From: Candidatus Contendibacter sp.
GTDB lineage: Bacteria; Pseudomonadota; Gammaproteobacteria; Competibacterales; Competibacteraceae
Direction: 5' to 3'
NCBI GenBank assembly: GCA_008933795.1
Contig: WBUJ01000023.1
Span: forward strand, 1-35,759
DNA length: 35,759 bases
Shown: positions 16,367-28,705 of the stretch, in pieces
Layout of the letters: the number at the start of each line of letters is the position of its first letter
How positions within the stretch are numbered: the first letter of the stretch is position 1
Notes under the pieces: model-generated
What the model was told of the DNA's origin: nothing
What the model saw: only the letters and a program-made list of their open reading frames with translations
The model's database searches: none
Made by a program: the position numbers and the translations under genes

Positions 16367-16584
16367 TCCAAGCCTCCATCAACTTTGACCGATGGTCGGA
16401 AACAAGCTGCTGAATACGCGCAAGCTCGATTCGAGAATGCCCGCCGCTGCTTTGTAAACGAACCGGAGTGAGCCAGAATTTGGCAATCCTGTCTTCACGT
16501 TCGACGTGAACATGCGGCGGCTCATCACGATCACCCGCGTAGAAGAAAAAGCGATAGGGGTCCGATTCTCAATACGGTTGGCAT
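16347..16584 (-). pseudogene. DUF4160 protein gene with a one-base frameshift
   Basis: From the ATG at 16584 the protein starts MPTVLRIGP and then breaks at a run of four C (GGACCCCTAT on the coding strand), reaching a stop a few codons later. Shifting by one base restores the DUF4160 sequence: YRFFFYAGDRDEPPHVHVE, REDRIAKFWLTPVRLQSSGG, and HSRIELARIQQLVSDHRSKL to the TGA at 16347. The corrected product would be about 78 residues, the family's usual length. The lesion is either a real +1 insertion in the C run or a sequencing/assembly slip. It starts one base after the PP2C stop. Confidence 0.8.
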
Positions 16585-16585
16585 T

Positions 16586-17383
16586 CTACAATTCCACCGT
16601 AACCGCTACCAGCGACAAATTATCCCCCGCGCCGTGCCGCCAAACTGCGTCCCGCCACACTTTCGTCTGCGCTGCCACGTCCAGTAGTGGATCGAACAAC
16701 TCCCACATCATTGCCTCGCCGATTTCGTCGTGGATGCCATCGCTGCACAGCACCAAGGTATCGCCCGGTTCCAGCGTCACCAGCATCCGATGAATGGCGA
16801 AATCGCTTTCCTCGGGGTCGGCGCACAACACATGGGCAAGCGCTCCATACATGCTGGCATATTCGGTATCGGGCGATGTCTCGCCCCGGTCGATCATCCC
16901 CTGCAAGACCGTGTGATCCTTGGACAGCCGCCGCCATCGTCCTTCCTGGTTCACCTGATACACCCGCGAGTCACCGACGTTGAGTATAGCCGAATGCTGG
17001 CCCCGAACGTGCGCCACGGCAAGGGTCGAAGCCGCACCGTAGGTCTTGCGGTGATTGGCCAAACATTCAGCCAGTCGAGCCTGCACGTGGCGCACATGCC
17101 GGTTGGCGACGAATCCGTCCTGCAACCAGTCCCGGTGCTCCCGGACGGACTTGAGAAGTTCTTCCAGCACGATCCGGCTGGCTTGTTGCGGCGCGATCCG
17201 GCGATCACCGCCGCTGGCTGCCACCCCGTCGGCCACCGCCAGCAACACCTCGTCCCCTGCCAGGGACAAAGCGGTGATCGGTAACACCGGGGCTTGATGA
17301 ATCGTCCCGTCGATCAGTATGCAATCCTGCTGCTGGCGGCAGACCTTGCCCCGGTGCATGGTGTAGGCCAGCGTCAACATCAT
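16586..17383 (-). CDS. PP2C-family Ser/Thr protein phosphatase
   Basis: 265 residues, a stand-alone PP2C (PPM) domain. The metal-binding and structural motifs are visible in order: LLAVADGVAASGGD (Asp52-Gly53), QQASRIVLEEL, AASTLAVAHVRGQHSAILNV then GDSRVYQV, LSKDHTVLQGMIDRGE, LVLCSDGIHDEIGE and GAGDNLSLVAVTVEL, whose Asp completes the metal site. It should dephosphorylate Ser/Thr on a partner protein in the cytoplasm. No kinase or FHA protein is visible in the window. Its ATG overlaps the stop of the preceding small gene, so the two are coupled. A decayed second copy of its end lies at 15851-16020. Confidence 0.9.
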   Translation of the reverse strand: MMLTLAYTMHRGKVCRQQQDCILIDGTIHQAPVLPITALSLAGDEVLLAVADGVAASGGDRRIAPQQASRIVLEELLKSVREHRDWLQDGFVANRHVRHVQARLAECLANHRKTYGAASTLAVAHVRGQHSAILNVGDSRVYQVNQEGRWRRLSKDHTVLQGMIDRGETSPDTEYASMYGALAHVLCADPEESDFAIHRMLVTLEPGDTLVLCSDGIHDEIGEAMMWELFDPLLDVAAQTKVWRDAVWRHGAGDNLSLVAVTVEL

Positions 17384-17799
17384 TCCGAGTCCTCCATCGC
17401 CGGCTTGGATTCGGCAGATTCATCGTTGGGAGCTTCGTTCGTTTCGGGGGCCATTTCCCCGGATAGCGCCACCATCAACTCGGCGAGCCGATAGGCATCC
17501 CGGATAAACAAGGGAATTCTGCTGGCATGGACCATGGACGACCAATTTTTGTTTTCCTTGCGATTGTCATAAAAACCAAACAGCATCCCTTCCAGCAGGG
17601 TAAGAGCCAACTCGTTTAGCCGATCATCCTCCCGTTTCTGTTCCTCCAACTGATTGGCGAATTTATACGCATGGAACACAAACTGATGAAAAGTGAATTG
17701 TGAGCCAAACAACGTACCGCGATTGAAAAAAACCGATAACAGCGTTTTGGCGATCCGCGACGCGGCGTAATCCCGGAAATCTACTGTTTGCAACAACAT
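17380..17799 (-). CDS. Small uncharacterised protein coupled to the PP2C phosphatase
   Basis: 139 residues from the ATG at 17799, chosen because AAGGAA lies about six bases before it; an ATG at 17817 would add six residues. The protein is mostly helical: MLLQTVDFRDYAASRIAKTL, an aromatic-rich stretch FGSQFTFHQFVFHAYKFANQ, a charged coil LEEQKREDDRLNELALTL and a Glu/Asp-rich tail after residue 118. No signal peptide or convincing membrane segment. I do not recognise the family. Its last four bases overlap the start of the PP2C gene, so the two products are probably made together; it might be a phosphatase substrate or regulator, but that is only inference from position. Confidence 0.7.
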   Translation of the reverse strand: MLLQTVDFRDYAASRIAKTLLSVFFNRGTLFGSQFTFHQFVFHAYKFANQLEEQKREDDRLNELALTLLEGMLFGFYDNRKENKNWSSMVHASRIPLFIRDAYRLAELMVALSGEMAPETNEAPNDESAESKPAMEDSE

Positions 17800-17874
17800 G
17801 ACACGTTCCTTAACCATGGTTGGGTACGATCAAGCTATTGAACCCGACACCCTTTCCGCATCCGATGATAGCCG

Positions 17875-19341
17875 CTAAGGCTGGGTCTCCGCCAAAAACA
17901 CCGCCAAGCGCACCAACGCCAACGTATCCCGGCAGCAGTATTCGGCCAGCGCCGCCCGCAACTCCGCGCGCCGTTCGGCGGAAGTGTCGGAGTGGTACAA
18001 CTCCCGCCAGGCGCCGCTCGCCGCCCCGCCGTCGCCGATGGCAAGCGCGCTATAATCCAACTCCGGTGCAATCGTCGGCAGCACCGCCTTGAGTGACCAG
18101 CGGCCCTTCATTGCCGGATGGCAGTAGTACCGCTCGGTGAGAGGCTTGAGATCGACCACCCGCGCGATGAGGGCGGCGAGAGCCGGCGCCAAATCCGGGT
18201 ATTCCCTTTGGAGTTCTTGGAGCCGTCCGACCTCGAAGCTTCGGTTGTAGACGAACACCGGTCCAACATCGCCCACCGCCTCCACCAGTGCCTCGGCGAA
18301 GGCACGGCGGGGATCGTCCTCGCCCTCGGCTAGAAAGGCGCAGTGCGCCAGGTGGCCCGGCGCGGTTTCGACGTGACGGGACCATTGCACCACCAGTTGT
18401 TGGTAGGGCTGTGTCCCGACCCACAGCGGCACCGCGACCTGCATCGATTCGAAGTCCAGATAACGGCGCGGATAGCCCAAACCGTTTAGGAGCGCGGCGA
18501 CGGCTGGATCGCGCTCGGCCGCGCCCGATTGAATCACTCGCGCCACCCGGACTTGCTTGCGTGTTAGCGGGTAATCCGCCGGAATTTGGCGCACGTCCGC
18601 GATGCCCCGATCCAGCAGACCTTGCAACCGCCGACCCGAAAGCCGGGGCAGGCAGTCGAGCGGGTAATCCGGTTGCGGTGGTTGGTCGGCGCCGCAATGG
18701 GACTGGAACGGACAGTCGTAGGGGCTGTGGCACTGTGAACCGGGAGTGATGGCGGGTTCCGTTCCGGTCAGGGTGGCGCGAGCCTCGGCGACCCATTGGG
18801 GCACGGCGGGCAGGAGATCGGCCACCTCGGCATCCAGCAGATTCGGTTTCAACAACCCGCGATAGTCGCTCCCTCCGGGATAGACGAAGGCAGTATCCAC
18901 GTGCGCTAGTTCGACACCGGTTAGCGGAAGCACGGCGCCGATCACCCACACTTGGATCGCGCAATCCTCCCGATGCTCGTCCTTGATCCAAGTGCTGGCC
19001 TTGACCTCACGCAAGCGATAGCCGCCGGACTCCGGCAGCAACAGATCGGCGCGGACCAGCACACCATCACGCTGGAAGGCGGCCTCGAACAACGGCCGGT
19101 CGGGCTGTTCGGCCAGCGCCCGCCGGGTCAGCGCCAGCGCCGCGCCTGCGTCCGGTGTGTCGATCAAAACGCCATCGGGGTACAGACCCCGAGCCACGTC
19201 GCCCACCTGAAAGCCGATTTGAAACCGCTGCCCGGTTTGTTCGGAAACTTGCTGCAAATCCGGGCGATGGACGGACAGCCACAACCGTCTCGGACATTGC
19301 CGGAACGCTTGCAGCCGGGATTTGGACAGACCGTGGGCCAT
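17875..19341 (-). CDS. Cas4-like / DUF2779 nuclease-type protein
   Basis: 488 residues from the ATG at 19341, preceded by GGAGG; a longer frame reaches 19461 without a ribosome site. The N-terminus SKSRLQAFRQCPRRLWLSVH places a cysteine as in Cas4/RecB-type nucleases, LREVKASTWIKDEH carries the E-x-K of a PD-(D/E)XK site, and a cluster CHSPYDCPFQSHC (about residues 202-214) supplies the other cysteines of a probable iron-sulfur cluster. The C-terminal half is DUF2779, with YLDFESMQVAVP (about 293) and VFVYNRSFEVGRLQEL resembling an RNase H-like DEDD exonuclease, and LAEYCCRDTLALVRL near the end. So it may be a two-headed nuclease for DNA repair or defence; the substrate is unknown. Confidence 0.82.
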   Translation of the reverse strand: MAHGLSKSRLQAFRQCPRRLWLSVHRPDLQQVSEQTGQRFQIGFQVGDVARGLYPDGVLIDTPDAGAALALTRRALAEQPDRPLFEAAFQRDGVLVRADLLLPESGGYRLREVKASTWIKDEHREDCAIQVWVIGAVLPLTGVELAHVDTAFVYPGGSDYRGLLKPNLLDAEVADLLPAVPQWVAEARATLTGTEPAITPGSQCHSPYDCPFQSHCGADQPPQPDYPLDCLPRLSGRRLQGLLDRGIADVRQIPADYPLTRKQVRVARVIQSGAAERDPAVAALLNGLGYPRRYLDFESMQVAVPLWVGTQPYQQLVVQWSRHVETAPGHLAHCAFLAEGEDDPRRAFAEALVEAVGDVGPVFVYNRSFEVGRLQELQREYPDLAPALAALIARVVDLKPLTERYYCHPAMKGRWSLKAVLPTIAPELDYSALAIGDGGAASGAWRELYHSDTSAERRAELRAALAEYCCRDTLALVRLAVFLAETQP

Positions 19342-19393
19342 GGGTGCGCCTCCGCGTGAGGTTTGGAATGGCGGCAGCATAAGGCTGGCAACC

Positions 19394-19406
19394 GACGGGA
19401 TGCGTC
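19394..19406 (+). repeat. GACNGGATGCGTC motif, copy 3
   Basis: Third copy, 52 bases before the DUF2779 gene start, i.e. nearly the same distance and the same orientation as copy 1 has to the AAA+ ATPase. Confidence 0.35.
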
Positions 19407-19454
19407 CGATCAGATATTTCCACCAACCCGACCCGATCTCGGATAGGTAGGTTC

Positions 19455-19482
19455 CTGCCATCGCCAGCCGGCATGTTACAAT
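19455..19482 (+). promoter_or_regulatory. Possible sigma-70 promoter for rsmG-parAB
   Basis: A TACAAT box at 19477-19482 lies 50 bases before the rsmG ATG. The -35 candidate (CTGCCA, 19455-19460, spacing 16) is poor. No other good candidate is seen in this 165-base divergent gap. Confidence 0.3.
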
Positions 19483-19531
19483 ACGGGCCTTATTTCAAAA
19501 CGGGTCCGTGGACAGCGAGCAACGGCGTTTC

Positions 19532-20164
19532 ATGAGCATCGAACAAGCCATCATCGAGGGATGCCAACAGCTAGACATCCAGTTGCCGGAGGGGGCCCGC
19601 GCGCGCCTGGCGGCCTATCTGGCTCTACTGGATCGCTGGAACCGCGCCTACAACCTGACCGCCGTGCGCGAACCGGAGGCGATGGTGATCCGGCATCTGC
19701 TGGATAGCCTATCCATCCTGCCGTGGTTGGAAGGACCGCGCGTGTTGGATGTAGGCAGCGGCGCCGGCTTGCCAGGCATTCCCTTGGCCATCGCCCGGCC
19801 GGAATGCGAATTCTGCCTGCTGGATAGCAACGGCAAACGTACTCGGTTTCTGACCCAGGCCACCGTCGAGTTGCGACTGCCAAACGTCGGCGTGGTGCGC
19901 GGCCGGGTCGAGGACTATCGGCCGGCTACCCCATTTAATAGTGTTGTGTCGCGGGCGTTCGCGACTCTGGCGGATCTGGTGGCGGACGCCGGGCGACTGT
20001 GCGCGCCGACTGGACGGCTGCTGGCGATGAAGGGAGTCTTCCCCGACGACGAGTTGGCCCGCCTGCCATCCGCCTACCAAGTGGTCGGCGTTTACCCGTT
20101 GCGGGTTCCCCATCTGGACGCCGAGCGCCATCTGGTGCATCTGACGCCCGCTTCCCGAGACTGA
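19532..20164 (+). CDS. rsmG: 16S rRNA (guanine527-N7)-methyltransferase RsmG
   Basis: 210 residues from the ATG at 19532; a GTG at 19508 would add eight residues. The SAM-binding loop LDVGSGAGLPGIPLAIARPE and the downstream LLDSNGKRTRFL and VVSRAFATLADLV are diagnostic of RsmG (GidB), which methylates G527 in the 530 loop of 16S rRNA using SAM. The N-terminal helix LALLDRWNRAYNLTAVREPE is also typical. It is followed four bases later by parA, the usual arrangement; mnmG (gidA), which normally precedes it, is not here, and a gene on the opposite strand takes its place. Confidence 0.95.
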   Translation: MSIEQAIIEGCQQLDIQLPEGARARLAAYLALLDRWNRAYNLTAVREPEAMVIRHLLDSLSILPWLEGPRVLDVGSGAGLPGIPLAIARPECEFCLLDSNGKRTRFLTQATVELRLPNVGVVRGRVEDYRPATPFNSVVSRAFATLADLVADAGRLCAPTGRLLAMKGVFPDDELARLPSAYQVVGVYPLRVPHLDAERHLVHLTPASRD

Positions 20165-20168
20165 GTTC

Positions 20169-20969
20169 ATGGCCGCCATCATCGCGATTACCAATCAGAA
20201 GGGGGGAGTGGGTAAGACCACCACCGCCGTCAACTTGGCTGCCTGCTTGGCGGCGCTGCGGCAGAACGTGCTGCTGATCGATCTCGACCCGCAGGGCAAC
20301 GCCACCATGGGTTGCGGCGTGGACAAGCACACCGCGCCCGCCACCAGCTACGACGTGTTGCTGGGCGAGGCGACCCTGACCGAAGCCCTGCAATGGGTCG
20401 AGAAAGCCCAGATGCAACTGCTGCCCGCCAACGGCGATCTGACCGCCGCCGAGGTCAACCTGCTGGAAAAAGAGAACGCGCCGGGCCGGCTGCGCGACGC
20501 CCTCGCGCCGGTGGCCTGGAACTTCGACGTGATTCTGATCGATTGCCCGCCGGCGCTGAACATGCTGACCGTCAACGCGCTGACCGCCGCCCAGTCGGTG
20601 ATCATCCCCGTCCAATGCGAGTATTACGCGCTGGAAGGATTGTCGGCGCTGCTCGACACCATCGAGAAGGTGCGCAAGTCCACCAATCCCGGTTTGCGCA
20701 TTGAGGGTTTGGTGCGGACCATGTTCGATCCCCGCAACCGGCTGGCCAACGATGTTTCCGCCCAGATTGTCGAGCACTTCGGCGCGGCGGTGTTCGAGAC
20801 GCTGATTCCCCGCAACGTGCGGTTGGCCGAGGCGCCCAGCTACGGCCTGCCGATCATCTATTACGACGACAGCTCGCGCGGCGCGCAAAGCTACCGGGAA
20901 CTGGCGAAGGAAGTGCGGAAACGCCTGCGGCGGCCTGCCGTCAGAGCGGGGGAGGGAGCGGGCGCATGA
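20169..20969 (+). CDS. parA: Chromosome partitioning ATPase ParA (Soj)
   Basis: 266 residues. The deviant Walker A motif NQKGGVGKTTTAVNLAA (residues 9-25) with both signature lysines, Walker A' LLIDLDPQGNATMG and Walker B VILIDCPPALNML show a ParA/MinD-type ATPase. ParA forms ATP-dependent gradients on the nucleoid and moves ParB-parS complexes to segregate origins. Its stop overlaps the parB start (ATGA), and it follows rsmG by four bases, so the three are one operon. Confidence 0.95.
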   Translation: MAAIIAITNQKGGVGKTTTAVNLAACLAALRQNVLLIDLDPQGNATMGCGVDKHTAPATSYDVLLGEATLTEALQWVEKAQMQLLPANGDLTAAEVNLLEKENAPGRLRDALAPVAWNFDVILIDCPPALNMLTVNALTAAQSVIIPVQCEYYALEGLSALLDTIEKVRKSTNPGLRIEGLVRTMFDPRNRLANDVSAQIVEHFGAAVFETLIPRNVRLAEAPSYGLPIIYYDDSSRGAQSYRELAKEVRKRLRRPAVRAGEGAGA

Positions 20970-21841
20970 TTAAAAAAAGGGGCGGACTGGGGCGCGGCCT
21001 GGATGCGTTGCTGGGCGCGAGCGTGACGGCGCGGAGCGAGACGCCACCGGACCAGGCGGCGGTCGAGTCGCTACGGCTATTATCGGTCGATTGCATCCAG
21101 CGCGGCCGCTACCAGCCACGCCAGGATTTGCGCGAGGACACCTTGCGGGATCTGGCCGAGTCCATCCGCGCCCAAGGCGTGGTGCAGCCGGTGGTGGTGC
21201 GGCCGCTGGGGGAGGGACGCTATGAATTGATTGCCGGGGAACGGCGCTGGCGGGCGGCGCAATTGGCCGAATTGCGCGAAGTGCCGGCCGTGATCCGCGA
21301 GGTGTCTGATCAGGCCGCCATCGCCATGGCGTTGATCGAGAACATCCAGCGCGAGGATCTGAATCCCTTGGAGGAAGCCGCCGCCCTGCGACGGCTGATT
21401 GTCGAATTTAACCTGACTCACCAGCAGGCCGCCGAGGCGGTGGGCCGGTCGCGAACCGCGGTGAGCAACCTGCTGCGGTTGCTGGAGCTGGTCGAAGACG
21501 TGCAGCGGCTGGTGCGCGAGCGCAAGCTGGACATGGGCCACGCCCGCGCCCTGTTGCCCCTGTCGCCGCCCTTGCAGCGGGAAGCCGCCCGCCAAGTGTT
21601 ACTGCGCGGGCTGTCAGTTCGGGAGACCGAGGAACTGGCCCGTCGTCTCCAACAAAGCGCCAGCGTTCCAGCGCCAGCGGCAAAGTCGCTCGATCCCAAC
21701 ATCCGGTTGTTGCAGGACGATCTGTCGGAACGGCTGGGCACGCGGGTGCGCGTGCGGCACGTGGCCTCCGGCAAGGGTTGCGTGGTTATCCACTACAACA
21801 GCCTGGACGAGCTGGACGGCATTCTATCCCGGGTCAGGTGA
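20966..21841 (+). CDS. parB: Chromosome partitioning protein ParB (Spo0J)
   Basis: 291 residues. The N-terminus RGGLGRGLDALLG is the ParA-interacting peptide. The CTPase/nuclease-like domain has the GERRWRAA box (91-98) and ENIQREDLNPLEEA; the helix-turn-helix NLTHQQAAEAVGRSRTAVSN binds parS; the C-terminus dimerises. ParB loads at parS and spreads as a CTP-gated clamp. I saw no perfect parS in this window, though chromosomal parS sites are often a few kilobases away. It is the last gene before the ATP synthase promoter. Confidence 0.95.
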   Translation: MIKKRGGLGRGLDALLGASVTARSETPPDQAAVESLRLLSVDCIQRGRYQPRQDLREDTLRDLAESIRAQGVVQPVVVRPLGEGRYELIAGERRWRAAQLAELREVPAVIREVSDQAAIAMALIENIQREDLNPLEEAAALRRLIVEFNLTHQQAAEAVGRSRTAVSNLLRLLELVEDVQRLVRERKLDMGHARALLPLSPPLQREAARQVLLRGLSVRETEELARRLQQSASVPAPAAKSLDPNIRLLQDDLSERLGTRVRVRHVASGKGCVVIHYNSLDELDGILSRVR

Positions 21842-21855
21842 CGCGGTAATTTTCG

Positions 21856-21885
21856 TTGACCCCACCGCGGCAAATTCCCTATAAT
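21856..21885 (+). promoter_or_regulatory. Sigma-70 promoter of the ATP synthase operon
   Basis: TTGACC (21856-21861) and a perfect TATAAT (21880-21885) are separated by 18 bases. The promoter sits 15 bases after the parB stop and about 150 bases before atpI, leaving a long leader that is AT-rich and A-rich. It is the strongest promoter-like match noticed in the window. Confidence 0.75.
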
Positions 21886-22036
21886 TCGTGGCGCTCTACG
21901 TGGCTAGGGAAAGTTAGGGGAAACGAGTTTTGGGGAAGTGATTTTGGAGTTTCGTAGAGAAACAAAACCAAAACAAACACATAACTAGACCTATAAATAT
22001 GCCCAGCGCAGTGCGGCGCCTAGAGAATTAGAACGA

Positions 22037-23226
<1,190 letters not shown>

Positions 23227-23326
23227 CCGAGCGGCTCTCGAACTTTGGATTCCGGCCACGCCGCCATTCGCTTGGCCGATCTCGCCAAACCCGGTTTTCT
23301 TTCCATCCACACCCCAACCTTTATAA

Positions 23327-23623
<297 letters not shown>

Positions 23624-23674
23624 TTCCCGGGGTCTTCGGCACTTTAACCCCGTGCATCCTGAGGAGGTAACCGC

Positions 23675-24145
23675 GTGAATTTCAATGCCACCCTCATTGG
23701 GCAGATGATCACGTTTGGCCTTCTGGTGCTCTTTACCATGAAGTATGTATGGCCGCCGATCATGCAGGCCATGCAAGACCGCCAGAAGCGAATCGCCGAT
23801 GGCCTAGCGTCCGCGGAGCGTGGCGTGCGCGAACAGGAACTGGCCAAGGCCAAGGCCGCGCAAACGCTGAAGGAAGCCAAGCAGCACGCCGCCGAAATCG
23901 TCGCCCAGGCTCAAAAGCGCGCCAACGACATCATCGAGCAATCGAAACTGGACGCCCGCACCGAGGGTGACCGCCAGCTCGTCGCGGCCAAGGCCGAGAT
24001 CGAGCAGGAGGTTAACCGCGCCCGCGAGCAGCTTCGCCACCAGGTCGTCACTCTCGCCGTCGCTGGCGCCAGCAAGATTCTCAAGCGCGAGGTCGACCCA
24101 GCGGCCAACGCCGCCCTGCTGGATGACCTGGTCGCGCAGCTCTAA
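23675..24145 (+). CDS. atpF: ATP synthase Fo subunit b
   Basis: 156 residues from a GTG start at 23675 with a near-perfect ribosome site GAGGAGGTAA. An N-terminal membrane helix ([20 protein letters not shown]) leads into a long charged coiled coil (for example [19 protein letters not shown]), which forms the peripheral stalk holding F1. A hairpin-capable stretch (CGGGGT/ACCCCG) lies just before the ribosome site, in the 51-base gap after atpE. Confidence 0.95.
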   Translation: MNFNATLIGQMITFGLLVLFTMKYVWPPIMQAMQDRQKRIADGLASAERGVREQELAKAKAAQTLKEAKQHAAEIVAQAQKRANDIIEQSKLDARTEGDRQLVAAKAEIEQEVNRAREQLRHQVVTLAVAGASKILKREVDPAANAALLDDLVAQL

Positions 24146-24162
24146 CCACACGGACCACGCCA

Positions 24163-24738
24163 ATGGCTGAAACCACAACCGTCGTCCGACCCGCCGCCGC
24201 CGCCCGGCCTTATGCCCGCGCCGCGTTCGAGGATGCGCAGGCGGCCAACGCGCTGCCGCTCTGGTCCGAACTGTTGCAGGCCGCCGCCGCCGTTGCGGCG
24301 GATCCCGCCATGCAGCGGCTGTTGGGACCCTGGAATCCCACGCTCCGCAGCGATCAGAAAGCCGAACTGGTGGCTGGACTGTGCCGCGATCTGCGCGGCG
24401 GCGCGGAAGTGCCGGAGGTCTTCGTCACTTTCCTTGAGATGCTGGCCGAATTTCATCGCCTGCATCAGCTTCCGGGCATCGCCGTCTTGTTCGAGCGGTT
24501 GCGCGCGGAGGCCGAAAGCACGATCCGCGCGCAACTCATCAGCGCCGCCGCCATCACCGACGCTCAGCGCAAGCGCGTCGCCAAGGCGCTCAAGGCGAAG
24601 TTCCGGCGCAATGTCGAGCTGGACTGCAAGACGGATGAGTCGCTGATTGCTGGCGCGGTGATTCGGGTCGGCGATCTGGTGATCGACGGTTCGGCGCGCG
24701 GCCGGCTGGACAAACTCGCCACGGCCTTAAGCCTGTAA
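24163..24738 (+). CDS. atpH: ATP synthase F1 subunit delta
   Basis: 191 residues. After an N-terminal extension (MAETTTVVRPAAAARP), YARAAFEDAQAANALPLWSE begins the helical domain that binds the top of F1, and the C-terminal part has LIAGAVIRVGDLVIDGSARG, the conserved OSCP/delta signature. It links subunit b to the alpha subunits. The length is slightly above the usual ~178 because of the N-terminal extension. Confidence 0.94.
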   Translation: MAETTTVVRPAAAARPYARAAFEDAQAANALPLWSELLQAAAAVAADPAMQRLLGPWNPTLRSDQKAELVAGLCRDLRGGAEVPEVFVTFLEMLAEFHRLHQLPGIAVLFERLRAEAESTIRAQLISAAAITDAQRKRVAKALKAKFRRNVELDCKTDESLIAGAVIRVGDLVIDGSARGRLDKLATALSL

Positions 24739-24753
24739 GGGGAATACCGCTTT

Positions 24754-26313
24754 ATGCAACTCAAACCATCCGAAATCAGCGATCTGATTCGGCAGCGCCT
24801 GCAGGGCTTTGAGGCGACCGCCGAAGCGCGCACGGAAGGCAGCATCGTCAGTCTGGCCGATGGCATCGCCCGGATTTATGGCCTGGACAATGCCATGCAG
24901 GGTGAAATGATCGAGTTCCCGTCTCCCCGGGAAGGCGATCCGGTCACCTATGGTCTGGCCATGAACCTGGAGCGCGACTCCGTCGGCGCGGTAATTCTGG
25001 GCGACTACGAGCACTTGGCCGAAGGCGACAAGGCGCTCTGCACCGGGCGCATTCTGGAAGTGCCGGTCGGCGAGGCCCTGCTGGGCCGCGTGGTCAATAC
25101 CTTGGGCCAACCGATTGACGGCAAGGGACCGATCAACGCCACCCAGAGCTCGCCTATCGAGGTCATCGCTCCGGGCGTTATCGAGCGCCAGTCGGTGAGT
25201 CAGCCGGTGCAGACCGGGCTGAAAGCCATCGACGCCATGGTGCCGATTGGCCGTGGTCAGCGCGAATTGATCATCGGCGACCGGCAGACCGGCAAGACTG
25301 CCGTCGCGATCGACGCGATCATCAATCAGAAGGGTACGGGCATCAAGTGCATCTACGTGGCGATTGGTCAGAAGAACTCGTCGATTGCCAACGTGGTGCG
25401 CAAGCTGGAAGAACACGACGCGATGGGTCACACCATCGTCGTGGCCGCCAGCGCGTCTGAATCCGCGGCGATGCTGTACATTGCGCCGTATTCCGGCTGC
25501 GCCATGGGCGAGTACTTCCGCGACCGGGGCCAGGATGCGCTGATCATTTATGATGACCTGTCCAAGCAGGCCGTGGCCTATCGCCAAGTGTCCCTGCTGC
25601 TGCGCCGCCCGCCAGGCCGCGAGGCTTTCCCCGGCGACGTGTTCTATCTGCACTCCCGGCTGCTGGAGCGCGCCTCCCGCATTAACGCCGACGAGGTGGA
25701 ACGCCTCACCAACGGCGCGGTGAAGGGCCAGACCGGCTCGCTGACCGCCTTGCCGATCATCGAGACCCAGGCTGGCGACGTGTCCGCGTTCGTGCCGACC
25801 AACGTGATCTCGATCACCGATGGCCAGATCTTCCTGGAAACCGACCTGTTCAACGCTGGCATCCGGCCTGCCATCAATCCTGGCTTGTCCGTATCCCGCG
25901 TCGGCGGCGCCGCCCAGACCAAGATTGTCAAGAAGCTCGGCGGCGGTATCCGGCTGGCCCTGGCCCAGTACCGCGAACTGGCGGCTTTTGCCCAGTTTGC
26001 GTCCGACCTGGACGAGGCGACCCGCAAGCAGCTTGAACGCGGCCAGCGGGCGACCGAGTTGATGAAGCAGAAGCAGTACTCGCCGATGTCGGTGGCCGAG
26101 ATGGGCATTTCGCTGTTCTCGGTGGACCGGGGCTACCTGGACGATGTGCCGCTCAACAAGATCGGCGATTTTGAAGCCGGGTTGCTGGCGTTCGCGCGGG
26201 CCAACCATGCCGCCCTGGTCGACAAGATCAATGCGACAGGCGACTACAACGATGAGATCGAAAGCGGCATCAAGAAGGTCGTGGAAGATTTCAAGGCCCA
26301 CTACGTCGGTTAA
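24754..26313 (+). CDS. atpA: ATP synthase F1 subunit alpha
   Basis: 519 residues. The nucleotide-binding P-loop [15 protein letters not shown] (about residue 174), [20 protein letters not shown], and the signature [17 protein letters not shown] are all present. The subunit carries the non-catalytic nucleotide sites and the arginine that completes each catalytic site (in SVSRVGG). The start is the ATG at 24754, 15 bases after atpH. No anomalies seen. Confidence 0.98.
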   Translation: MQLKPSEISDLIRQRLQGFEATAEARTEGSIVSLADGIARIYGLDNAMQGEMIEFPSPREGDPVTYGLAMNLERDSVGAVILGDYEHLAEGDKALCTGRILEVPVGEALLGRVVNTLGQPIDGKGPINATQSSPIEVIAPGVIERQSVSQPVQTGLKAIDAMVPIGRGQRELIIGDRQTGKTAVAIDAIINQKGTGIKCIYVAIGQKNSSIANVVRKLEEHDAMGHTIVVAASASESAAMLYIAPYSGCAMGEYFRDRGQDALIIYDDLSKQAVAYRQVSLLLRRPPGREAFPGDVFYLHSRLLERASRINADEVERLTNGAVKGQTGSLTALPIIETQAGDVSAFVPTNVISITDGQIFLETDLFNAGIRPAINPGLSVSRVGGAAQTKIVKKLGGGIRLALAQYRELAAFAQFASDLDEATRKQLERGQRATELMKQKQYSPMSVAEMGISLFSVDRGYLDDVPLNKIGDFEAGLLAFARANHAALVDKINATGDYNDEIESGIKKVVEDFKAHYVG

Positions 26314-26324
26314 ACGGGTGCAGC

Positions 26325-28633
<2,309 letters not shown>

Positions 28634-28705
28634 TGGGGTAGCGGCCCGGGACGGCGTATCGTCGCCGGCGCCGCGTTCCATTCGCAACCGACAAGAGGAC
28701 GCACC

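Noticed and set aside
24727..26301. Long open frame antisense to atpA (also long antisense frames at 537-1883 and 4752-6701)
   Set aside because: These mirror high-GC genes of known function and have low-complexity, Arg/Gln/Gly-rich translations with no recognisable domains or ribosome sites.
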